Below, piece after piece: positions 25,262 through 32,794 of a stretch of 64,000 nt of DNA (its first letter is position 1; each line of letters starts with the position of its first letter). The DNA comes from Pseudomonadota bacterium. GTDB taxonomy: Bacteria; Chloroflexota; UBA5177. Under the pieces are notes generated by a model. It did not search any database. It was given only the letters and a program-made list of their open reading frames with translations, and was not told the DNA's origin. The position numbers and the translations under genes are program-made. Location of the stretch: contig JAJPIP010000029.1 in the NCBI GenBank assembly GCA_021324655.1, positions 1 through 64,000 on the forward strand. The letters run 5' to 3'.

Positions 25262-26688
25262 CGCTCCCTCCCGGACGATGCCGGAGCGCGGACGGGCGAG
25301 ACGACCGGAGAGGAGCCGCGCACATTCTTGGGGAGGGTGAGCGGATCACGCCCCAGCTCGCGCCGTAAGAGCTCGATCAGCCGCGGCATGCAGATATTCC
25401 CCTGGCAGTCACCGAGCATGGCGCCGGTGCGGCGCTTCAGACCGTCGAGCGTGGCCGGCGGGAGCGGGGAGCGCAGCGCCTCGAGAATCTCCCCTCGCGT
25501 GATAGCGCGGCACAAACAGATCACATCGCCCTCATCCTCCCGGGCCTCGGCCAGCAGCTCGGGGAGAGTGGGATCGAAGTCGCCGCGCGCGGCGAGGTTT
25601 AGCTCGTCCCGCACCAGCTCCGCCACGTGCCGGCCGAGCGCAGGTGAGACGGACAGACCGGTGGAGCGGATGCCGGCGACGGTGATGAGCCGCCGCCCGG
25701 TGGGCGACGGACCGACGATGTAGTCGCCGGTGCTGCTGACGGCCCGTAGCCCGGCGAACTGCCGGATCGTCGAGGCGCCGGCGGCGTCGGGCACCAGCTT
25801 CGCCACGCCCTGGCGGATGCGCCGCAGTCCCTCCGCCGTGGTGCTCAGGTCGGTCTTGTCGGTCACCTCCTCGGCGGTCGGTCCGAGCATCGTGCCGCCG
25901 AAGACGATGGGAGTGACCAGAATCCCCTTGGAGATCTTGCTGGGGACGGGCAGCACGATCTGCCCAATGCCGAGATCATCCTCGGTGATGATGAACTGCC
26001 CCTTGCGCGGCGTGATCCGGAAGGAGTTATCCCCCGCCAGGCGGGCTACCTCATCCGACCAGAGGCCGGCGGCGTTGACCACGATGCGCGCCTGGAAGGT
26101 CGTGCCTGGCGCGGTTTCGACCGTGACGCCGTCGGCATGGACCGAGATTCCGGTGACGCCATGTTCGAGGTAGACCTGAGCGCCGTTGCGTACCGCGTTC
26201 TCGGCATAGGCGCGCGTGGTCCAGAAGGGATCGATGACGCCCTCGCCCTCCACCAGCACACCCCCGACCACCTCCGGCGTGACGGCGGGCAGATTTTCCA
26301 TGATCTCGTCGGCGGTCAACTCCGACAGAGTGACGCCGTTGCGCTCCGCCTTCGGCACGATCTCCTGCCGGATGGCCTCCATCTCCTGCCGGCCGGCCGC
26401 GACCATGACGGCGCCGGTCTGCAGATAGGGGATCCGCAGCTCCTCGATGACCCCCGGCCAGAGATCACGCGCGCGGGCCAGCAGTCCGGCCTCGACCGAA
26501 CCGGGTGGCGCGTCGAAGCCGGTATGGACGATGGCGCTATTGGCCTTGCTGGTGACGTCGCAGATATCCGGCTGCCGCTCGAGGAGCGCGACCGTGGCCT
26601 GGAACCGCGACAACTCACGGAGGACGGCGCACCCCACCACGCCGCCGCCGATGACCAGCGCGTCCACCTGCACAGTTCTCGCCCGCAT
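25258..26688 (-). CDS. GlpA-like glycerol-3-phosphate dehydrogenase with BFD domain
   Basis: A 476-residue DAO-fold flavoprotein. The N-terminal FAD motif is ALVIGGGVVGCAVLREL, and the GlpA/GlpD-type region includes TSKANSAIVHTGFDA. The C-terminus has a bacterioferritin-associated-ferredoxin-like [2Fe-2S] domain: C-x-C in VICLCRAITRGE and C-x4-C in DCQGNICMPRLIELLRREL. It would oxidise glycerol 3-phosphate to DHAP and pass electrons via the Fe-S cluster to its partner flavoprotein. GGAGGAGAG precedes ATG 26688. First gene of the operon. Confidence 0.88.
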   Translation of the reverse strand: MRARTVQVDALVIGGGVVGCAVLRELSRFQATVALLERQPDICDVTSKANSAIVHTGFDAPPGSVEAGLLARARDLWPGVIEELRIPYLQTGAVMVAAGRQEMEAIRQEIVPKAERNGVTLSELTADEIMENLPAVTPEVVGGVLVEGEGVIDPFWTTRAYAENAVRNGAQVYLEHGVTGISVHADGVTVETAPGTTFQARIVVNAAGLWSDEVARLAGDNSFRITPRKGQFIITEDDLGIGQIVLPVPSKISKGILVTPIVFGGTMLGPTAEEVTDKTDLSTTAEGLRRIRQGVAKLVPDAAGASTIRQFAGLRAVSSTGDYIVGPSPTGRRLITVAGIRSTGLSVSPALGRHVAELVRDELNLAARGDFDPTLPELLAEAREDEGDVICLCRAITRGEILEALRSPLPPATLDGLKRRTGAMLGDCQGNICMPRLIELLRRELGRDPLTLPKNVRGSSPVVSPVRAPASSGRER

Positions 26689-26751
26689 CCCGCTCTCCTC
26701 CCTGCTGAGGGGGCTCAGCTACACTGCCGGATGATGGAGGATTTTGATCAT

Positions 26752-26780
26752 ATTCTACGGCCACTGAGTCTGAAAGACAA
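26752..26780 (-). promoter_or_regulatory. Sigma70-type promoter of the glycerol operon
   Basis: On the minus strand TTGTCT (26780-26775) and TAGAAT (26757-26752) are separated by exactly 17 bp, about 64 bp upstream of the GlpA-like start. Three of six and five of six bases match the -35 and -10 consensus. The expected start is near 26745. A DeoR operator was not identified with confidence. Confidence 0.55.
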
Positions 26781-27089
26781 CATATTCCAGCAGCCGCTCC
26801 CGCTGGCGAGGTCAGTAAGGAGCGGCCACGAGCAACTGACGGAAAGGTACTGGGCAGTTCACACGGGCGGCCCCGCTGACCGGGCGCGAGGGGCGGATTC
26901 ATCGAGTGCCTCGTCACTGGCAGGACATCCGCCTGCGTTTGACGACGCGGCGGGTTGAACCTATGCTGGATGTGATCATTACAGAGTCGAAACAAGGTAT
27001 TTGTCCTCGCAAGCCGACCGGGCCAGTATAGGAGTCCTGATGGCGAGGGCTCCGGCAGGCAGAGTTTTAGCACTAGTTGGACAAGGATT
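26781..27089. other. Intergenic stretch without recognised content
   Basis: Upstream of the glycerol promoter and before the small ORF at 27090. Short ORFs are present on both strands but none has a ribosome site or recognisable motif; this looks like decayed sequence at the edge of the accessory island. Confidence 0.5.
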
Positions 27090-27299
27090 ATGAGTACGGC
27101 AGCAGGGCATGCCAGGAGCCGGCGCGATCGCGCAGCGATGAAGCAGGGCAACATCATCACGCCTGAGCGAGCAGCCGCAATGGATCGCGCCCGAGAGCGC
27201 CTCACGCGTGGCCGCACCTTTGCCGGCAGCTCCGCCGAACTGATTCGCGAGGCTCGAGACGAGCGTTGGCAGGACGCGGAACTGCCGACCCAGCCGTAG
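27090..27299 (+). CDS. Small antitoxin-like protein
   Basis: A 69-residue basic protein. The C-terminal half (ERLTRGRTFAGSSAELIREARDERW) resembles the toxin-binding tails of VapB/PHD-type antitoxins, but no DNA-binding domain is clear and no toxin gene follows directly. AAGGA lies only 2 nt before ATG 27090. The stop codon TAG is supplied by the GTAG head of a REP-like hairpin, so the original C-terminus may have been longer. It marks the left end of the accessory island. Confidence 0.45.
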   Translation: MSTAAGHARSRRDRAAMKQGNIITPERAAAMDRARERLTRGRTFAGSSAELIREARDERWQDAELPTQP

Positions 27300-27320
27300 T
27301 GGCAGAGCACTGCTCTGCCG
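27296..27320 (+). repeat. REP-like element (GTAG plus hairpin)
   Basis: GTAG (27296-27299) and one base are followed by GGCAGAG/CTCTGCC (27301-27307 with 27313-27319), extendable to 9-bp arms. The TAG of the head is the stop codon of the small antitoxin-like gene. Same layout as the elements at 16273, 19555 and 51718 with another stem sequence. Confidence 0.6.
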
Positions 27321-27438
27321 GCCTCGCTCTCCTTCGCCCCCCAACAGTCCCGCGTCAAGCCCGGCAACATCTCGCGACGAACCAAGAGAGAGGGTTCACC
27401 TCACTTTTCTCAGTCTGACTACTATGGGCATGCACGAC

Positions 27439-27468
27439 GTGGACGGAGCGATCTAGGCCGCCGTCCAC
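27439..27468. promoter_or_regulatory. GTGGACGG-N14-CCGTCCAC dyad before the unknown gene
   Basis: Perfect 8-bp arms separated by 14 bp end 8 bp before the start at 27476. It could be an operator for autoregulation by the operon's DUF433 product or a 5' UTR hairpin; the sequence alone cannot decide. Confidence 0.35.
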
Positions 27469-27475
27469 ACGAGGA

Positions 27476-28261
27476 ATGGGACCGCACAACTCGAAGCGCG
27501 AGCGGCTTAAGGAGAATGAGCTGAGCACTCCTAGAGAACCTGTTGTGTTGTCGGTGTTTTTTCAAGCCAACACTGTCAAGGGCTACCGTTTTTGGGATGA
27601 GGCCGGACTTCTGGCTAACAAGTATGTCGAGCGTTTTCGGAGAATCGACTATGGCAGCATCCCCCACACGCTGACGTGCGCGGTGCCGGCAGATCCAGCG
27701 GACTGGCTCACGGAGCTGCGCGTGAGCCCTCATAGCATTTGGCTCTCGTACAGAGCTCATGTACCGTGGGTGACTGTGCGGCAGGAGACATCGGGGCAGG
27801 TTGACTGGATTGCTCGCGCCATAGGGGTGACGCAGTTCTCCCGACTGGGGCTTCGAATCAATCTGCTGTGGGAGCAGGAAGGACAAGAGCAAGCAGTGGA
27901 GGCTGTCCTGTCTCGCATTCTGCACATTCAGGAACGTGGGTGGTCCCAACTAGGTACAGCAACGGGCGGAAGCATCGTGGAGACGTTCACCGCCGACCAC
28001 CTGGAGGGGCGGATAGAGATCAGCTCAGTGATGAACGTACAGCGTGAGGAGAGGCTTTTGGTGGGAGGTGAGCCAGCGCAGGCAACTCCCGAACTCGATG
28101 ATCTGCCGTCGTTTGGAGTGAACGTCGATGTCGATCTGGCGCGACACGGATCGATCGAATCACTGGATGTCAAGCCACACCTCAATCGTTCCGTGAAGTA
28201 CATCGAAAATGTCTTGACCCCATTTATGACGCGTCTCCTGGGGGACTCTAGTGACGGATGA
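27476..28261 (+). CDS. Uncharacterised protein (TIGR04255-like)
   Basis: A 261-residue protein with an alternating strand/helix layout and a SRLGLRINLLWE segment reminiscent of TIGR04255-family proteins, which occur sporadically in mobile or defence regions; the match is weak. GAGGA abuts ATG 27476; AAGGAG further in suggests a possible internal start. The 3' end overlaps the DUF433 gene by 11 bp, so it is co-translated with that toxin-antitoxin pair. Function unknown. Confidence 0.6.
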   Translation: MGPHNSKRERLKENELSTPREPVVLSVFFQANTVKGYRFWDEAGLLANKYVERFRRIDYGSIPHTLTCAVPADPADWLTELRVSPHSIWLSYRAHVPWVTVRQETSGQVDWIARAIGVTQFSRLGLRINLLWEQEGQEQAVEAVLSRILHIQERGWSQLGTATGGSIVETFTADHLEGRIEISSVMNVQREERLLVGGEPAQATPELDDLPSFGVNVDVDLARHGSIESLDVKPHLNRSVKYIENVLTPFMTRLLGDSSDG

Positions 28262-28700
28262 ACTTACGAGGCCAGGCACCCCGAGCAGAAGTGATCTCAC
28301 AGATGTGACGACTCGGTCCGGGAGCGCCGAGGGCGAAGCACCTCCCGAAGGTCCCACGTCGGGAACACCGACCCTGCAGCCCGCCGTGGCGTGGGAGGGT
28401 ACCAGCACAGGCAAAAGCGGAGAAAGCGGCGGTAACCAAGCGTCCCTTGCGCCGCCTGGCGATCGTCGGCACCTTCTCTGGAGGGAAGCAGCGCGAGGCT
28501 TGCCTCGCATCGTGATGGATCCGTCGACGCTAGGGGGCATTCCCGTATTGAGAGGTACCCGGATCAGCGTGGCTCAAGTTCTCGATGCGCTGGCGGATGT
28601 TGGCTCTGCAGCTGGAGTGGTAGGCGAATACCCTGGCAGAGTGAGCGCGGAGGACGTGAATGACGCGCTGATCTTCGCTGGGCGGCTATCCCGGCTCTAG
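28251..28700 (+). CDS. DUF433-family antitoxin with long N-terminal extension
   Basis: A 149-residue protein. Residues ~83-149 form a DUF433 domain (RIVMDPSTLGGIPVLRGTRI, EYPGRVSAEDVNDALIFAGR), a winged-helix DNA-binding antitoxin family. The first ~80 residues are Gly/Ser/Pro-rich and look disordered; typical members have ~75 residues, so the extension is unusual. GTG 28251 has TGGGGGA upstream and overlaps the preceding gene. The DUF5615 toxin gene starts 3 bp after its stop. Confidence 0.85.
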   Translation: MTDELTRPGTPSRSDLTDVTTRSGSAEGEAPPEGPTSGTPTLQPAVAWEGTSTGKSGESGGNQASLAPPGDRRHLLWREAARGLPRIVMDPSTLGGIPVLRGTRISVAQVLDALADVGSAAGVVGEYPGRVSAEDVNDALIFAGRLSRL

Positions 28701-28703
28701 TCC

Positions 28704-29180
28704 GTGCCGGGCCGCACTAGACGTAAACGGGCAGGTAAACGGCCTACGTCCCGCCGGCCGCAAAAGCCAAAGATCGCCTTCCTCTGTGACGAGAATCTGC
28801 CCGTGCAGCTCGGAGCGGCGATCGGCAAGCTCCCGAATTACCACACTTGGCAGGTTCAGGACCTGGGCATGGCTTCGATTAAGGATCCGGGCGTGCGAGA
28901 AGAGGCCGTACGCCGCGGCGTCTTGATTCTCACCTTCGACAAGGATTTTACCGATCCAGTCGACTTCAGGATCTGCACCCATCCCGGAGTCGTGCTGATT
29001 CAAATGAGTTCCCAGGCTACTTCTCACATCCTACCGCGACTGACGCGCTGGCTTCGCTCGTCGCACTCCCGCAAGATCAAGCATGCCGTCACACTACTGC
29101 GCGACGAGGTGGCGCTGATTACGACGAAGAAAGGCCTGGAGCCTGAGATCCGGTATTACACACAGGATTCGGACAGGTAG
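28704..29180 (+). CDS. DUF5615 PIN-like toxin
   Basis: A 158-residue PIN-like nuclease. KIAFLCDENLPVQLGAAI gives the first acidic residues, VREEAVRRGVLILTFDKDFTD the central acidic cluster, and RLTRWLRSS the terminal helix. DUF433-DUF5615 is an established Mut7-C/PIN-like toxin-antitoxin pairing; the toxin probably cleaves RNA. A basic N-terminal extension (RTRRKRAGKRPTSRRPQKPK) may aid RNA binding. Start GTG 28704 lies 3 bp after the antitoxin stop. Confidence 0.85.
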   Translation: MPGRTRRKRAGKRPTSRRPQKPKIAFLCDENLPVQLGAAIGKLPNYHTWQVQDLGMASIKDPGVREEAVRRGVLILTFDKDFTDPVDFRICTHPGVVLIQMSSQATSHILPRLTRWLRSSHSRKIKHAVTLLRDEVALITTKKGLEPEIRYYTQDSDR

Positions 29181-29381
29181 GGCAAGCCTCTCTGATCGAC
29201 ACGACACCCTGTCAGGCGACTCATCGGCCGAGCTGGCGCACTCAGCGGCCGGATAGCAGACAAGGCAGGACCTGGTACCGGAAACTTCCACCGCCTCGCG
29301 GGCCATCCCGTCTAGCGCCCCCCTTATCTGGCATGGCACTATGTGCAATACATAACGCTGCAATCGGGGGACGGACACGGC

Positions 29382-31361
29382 ATGGCGGACACGACCATCA
29401 ACTGGATCGTCAACTTCATCTGGGGCATTGCCGATGATGTGCTGCGTGACCTGTACGTGCGCGGCAAGTACCGGGACGTCATCCTCCCCATGACCGTCCT
29501 ACGCCGCTTCGATGCCGTGCTAGAGCCGACCAAGCCGGCCGTGCTCCAGATGAAGAAGAGCCTCGACGACGCTGGAATCATCAACCAGGACGGTCCGCTG
29601 CGCAATGCCGCCGGGCAGGCGTTCTACAACACCTCGCCGTTTACCCTGCGCGACCTCACCTCGCGCACCGCGCGGCAAACGCTCAAAGCCGACTTCGAGG
29701 CCTATCTGGACGGCTTCTCGCCCAACGTCCAGGAGATCCTGAACAACTTCGAGTTCCGCAATCAGATCCCCCGCCTCTCCAGAGCCGACGCGCTCGGCAC
29801 GCTCATCGAAAGATTCCTCTCGCGCGACATCAACCTCTCCCCGCAGCCGATCTATCACGCCGACGGCACGGTGCGGCAGCCCGGGCTCGACAACCACGCC
29901 ATGGGCACCATCTTCGAGGAGCTGGTGCGCCGCTTCAATGAGGAGAACAACGAGGAGGCGGGTGAGCACTGGACGCCCCGCGACGCCGTCCGCCTCATGG
30001 CGCGCCTCATCTTCCTGCCCATCGCCGACCGGATCGAGTCCGGCAGCTACCTCCTCTACGACGGCGCCTGCGGCACCGGCGGCATGCTGACGGTGGCCGA
30101 GGAGACGCTGCGGCAGCTGGCCGCCGAGCGCGGCAAGGCGGTGGTGACCCACCTCTACGGCCAGGAGATCAACGCCGAGACCTACGCCATCGCCAAGGCC
30201 GATCTCCTCTTGAAGGGAGAAGGGGAAGCGGCCGACAACATCGTCGGCGGCCCCGAATACTCCACCCTCGCCAACGACGCCTTCCGCGGGCGAGAGTTCG
30301 ACTTCCTCCTCTCCAATCCGCCCTACGGCAAGAGCTGGAAGAGCGACCTGGAGCGCATGGGCGGCAAGGAGGGGGTGCGCGACGGCCGCTTTGTCATCGA
30401 CTTTGACGGCAATCCCGAGTATTCCCTCCTCACCCGCACCAGCGACGGCCAGCTGCTCTTCCTGGCCAACATGCTCTCCAAGATGAAGCAGGGAACGGCG
30501 CTGGGGAGCCGGGTGGCGGAGGTCCACAACGGCTCCTCCCTCTTCACCGGCGACGCCGGGCAGGGGGAGAGCAACATCCGCCGCTGGATCATCGAGAACG
30601 ACTGGCTGGAAGCGATCGTGGCGCTGCCGCTGAACATGTTCTACAACACCGGCATCGCCACCTATATCTGGGTGCTCTCCAACCGCAAGCCGGAGCACCG
30701 CCGGGGCCGGGTGCAGCTGGTCGACGCCACCAAATGGTTCCGGCCGCTGCGCAAGAATCTGGGCAAGAAGAACTGCGAGCTGTCGGCCGAGGATATCGAC
30801 CGCATCTGCGACACCTTCCTCGCCTTCGAGGAGACGCCGGAATCGAAGATCTTCCCCAACGCGGCGTTCGGCTACTGGAAGGTGACGGTGGACCGCCCCT
30901 TGCGCATCAAGGGGAGCGACCCGGAGAAGGTCTACAGCGCCAAAGAGATCAGGGCGCTGCGGGAGACCGGCGAGCGGGACGAGACGGCGCCGCCGCTGAT
31001 CAAACGCATCCTGAAAGGGGTCGAGCCCGATCCGCTGCAGGGCCGCTTCCCCGCCGTCATCGCCGGCCGGCCGGCCGTCGTCGAGTACGAGCCGGACCCC
31101 GAGCTGCGCGACACCGAGCAGATCCCGCTGCTGGAGGAAGGCGCCATCGAAGGCTTCCTGCGCCGCGAGGTCCTGCCCTACGCGCCGGACGCCTGGTACG
31201 ACCCGACCAGCGTCAAGATCGGCTACGAAATCTCTTTCACGCGCTACTTCTATAAGCCGCAGGCGATGCGGAGCCTGGAGGAGATCGCCGCCGATATTCT
31301 GGCGCTGGAGCGGGAGACGGAGGGGTTGGTGGCCGAGATCGTAGGGAGCGCGGCCCGGTGA
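29382..31361 (+). CDS. hsdM: Type I restriction-modification methyltransferase subunit
   Basis: A 659-residue adenine-N6 methyltransferase. The HsdM N-terminal helical domain (DDVLRDLYVRGKYRDVILPM) precedes the catalytic domain with SAM motif I DGACGTGGML and catalytic motif IV NPPYGKSW. GEHWTPRDAVRLMARL marks the boundary. A C-terminal ~150-residue extension is longer than in E. coli HsdM. Start ATG 29382 is taken because the domain begins there; ATG 29343 is in frame upstream. It overlaps hsdS by 4 bp (GTGA). Protects host DNA and is part of the restriction complex. Confidence 0.95.
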   Translation: MADTTINWIVNFIWGIADDVLRDLYVRGKYRDVILPMTVLRRFDAVLEPTKPAVLQMKKSLDDAGIINQDGPLRNAAGQAFYNTSPFTLRDLTSRTARQTLKADFEAYLDGFSPNVQEILNNFEFRNQIPRLSRADALGTLIERFLSRDINLSPQPIYHADGTVRQPGLDNHAMGTIFEELVRRFNEENNEEAGEHWTPRDAVRLMARLIFLPIADRIESGSYLLYDGACGTGGMLTVAEETLRQLAAERGKAVVTHLYGQEINAETYAIAKADLLLKGEGEAADNIVGGPEYSTLANDAFRGREFDFLLSNPPYGKSWKSDLERMGGKEGVRDGRFVIDFDGNPEYSLLTRTSDGQLLFLANMLSKMKQGTALGSRVAEVHNGSSLFTGDAGQGESNIRRWIIENDWLEAIVALPLNMFYNTGIATYIWVLSNRKPEHRRGRVQLVDATKWFRPLRKNLGKKNCELSAEDIDRICDTFLAFEETPESKIFPNAAFGYWKVTVDRPLRIKGSDPEKVYSAKEIRALRETGERDETAPPLIKRILKGVEPDPLQGRFPAVIAGRPAVVEYEPDPELRDTEQIPLLEEGAIEGFLRREVLPYAPDAWYDPTSVKIGYEISFTRYFYKPQAMRSLEEIAADILALERETEGLVAEIVGSAAR

Positions 31362-32794
31362 CGCTCGGGACGCAGGACAAGAGCCTCCTGGACGGTGTTA
31401 CCCTGTACCCTTCGCGCCCCGGTCCCAGTGTCGAATGGCTCGGGTCGTTGCCCGACCATTGGGGAACGCCGCGGCTGAAGACCTGCGCGAGCAACATGGT
31501 CGAGACCGTCTCGGAGCGCGAGCCAGGGGAAATGTATCTGGCTCTTGAGCACGTGGAAGGTTGGACGGGTCGCATCAGGCCTGCGTCGGAAGAGACGACT
31601 TTCGACAGCGCGGTCAAGCGTTTCCGCGCCAACGACGTCCTATTCGGAAAGCTGCGGCCATACCTGGCCAAGGTCGCGCGAGCACCGCGGTCCGGAGTCT
31701 GCGTCGGCGAATTCTTGGTCTTGCGCCCCAGGGATGGCGCAGTACTGCCGGATTTTCTCGCGGTCCTTCTCCGATCGAAGCCCGTAATCGACGTGATCAA
31801 CAGCTCTACGTTCGGCGCGAAGATGCCGCGCGCTGAATGGCAGTTCATTGGCGACCTGCGGCTGCCCCTCCCGCCCCTCTCTGAACAAGCCGCCATCGTC
31901 CGCTACCTCGATCACGCCGACCGGCGCATCCAGCGTGCGATCCGTGCCAAGAAGCGGCTGATCGCCCTACTGAACGAGCAGAAGGCGGCCATCATCCACC
32001 GCGCCGTCACCCGCGGCCTCGACCCGTCCGTGCCGCTGAAGCCGTCGAGGGTGGAGTGGCTGGGGGACGTACCGGCGCATTGGGACGTGATGCCGTTGAA
32101 GCATGTGGTGCCCCAGGTAACAGTCGGCATTGTTATCCAGCCCGCGTCCCTTTATGTCGACTCTGGCGTTCCCTGCCTCCGATCATTGAACGTGTCGGGC
32201 GGGACGGCCCGGAGTGAGAATCTTGTCTACATCTCCCCGGAGAGTAACCAGCTGCACCGCAAGTCCCAGATTTTCGACGGTGACATCGTCGTGGTGCGTA
32301 CCGGAAGGGCGGGTGTGGCGGCTATAGTCCCGCGCGAATACGATGGAGCCAACTGCATCGACCTGCTGATCGTTCGCCGGTCCGAGCGCATCCTGAGTGA
32401 GTACCTACTGACGTACCTCAACTCGTGGGCCGCGCGAACGGATGTCCAGTACCGTTCCGTGGGGGCCATTCAGTCGCACTACAACACCGAAACTCTCGCG
32501 AACCTGGTCACTCCGTTACCATCGCTCGCCGAGCAGCGGCGGATCTTGGACCGCTTGGCACTCGAGACTCGGCCCGTTGACCAGTTGCTCAGTGCGACCC
32601 AGTCCGAAATCGCTCTCCTCCAGGAGTTCCGCACGCGCCTCATCTCTGACGTCGTCACCGGCAAGCTCGACGTGCGGCAGGCGGCCGCCAACCTCCCTGA
32701 TATAGGGGACGAGGAGCCGGCCATCGAGGATGACCCGGCCGGCGAGGAGACCGCCGAGGAGAGCGACGACCTCGCCGAGGAGCTGGCAGGATGA
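31358..32794 (+). CDS. hsdS: Type I restriction-modification specificity subunit
   Basis: A 478-residue HsdS with two target recognition domains. TRD1 (~1-150, starting VEWLGSLPDHWGTPRLKTC) is followed by a conserved coiled-coil spacer (PPLSEQAAIVRYLDHADRRI and RLIALLNEQKAAIIHRAVTRGL). TRD2 (VEWLGDVPAHWDVMPLKHV) is followed by the second spacer (PSLAEQRRILDRLALE). The acidic tail (DEEPAIEDDPAGEETAEESD) is unusual. The bipartite target cannot be read from sequence. Translationally coupled to hsdM and hsdR. Confidence 0.95.
   Translation: MTLGTQDKSLLDGVTLYPSRPGPSVEWLGSLPDHWGTPRLKTCASNMVETVSEREPGEMYLALEHVEGWTGRIRPASEETTFDSAVKRFRANDVLFGKLRPYLAKVARAPRSGVCVGEFLVLRPRDGAVLPDFLAVLLRSKPVIDVINSSTFGAKMPRAEWQFIGDLRLPLPPLSEQAAIVRYLDHADRRIQRAIRAKKRLIALLNEQKAAIIHRAVTRGLDPSVPLKPSRVEWLGDVPAHWDVMPLKHVVPQVTVGIVIQPASLYVDSGVPCLRSLNVSGGTARSENLVYISPESNQLHRKSQIFDGDIVVVRTGRAGVAAIVPREYDGANCIDLLIVRRSERILSEYLLTYLNSWAARTDVQYRSVGAIQSHYNTETLANLVTPLPSLAEQRRILDRLALETRPVDQLLSATQSEIALLQEFRTRLISDVVTGKLDVRQAAANLPDIGDEEPAIEDDPAGEETAEESDDLAEELAG

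Noticed and set aside
29177-29200. GTAG at the DUF5615 stop codon as a further REP-like element
   Set aside because: GTAGGGCAAGCC is not followed by a pairing arm, so no hairpin can be shown.
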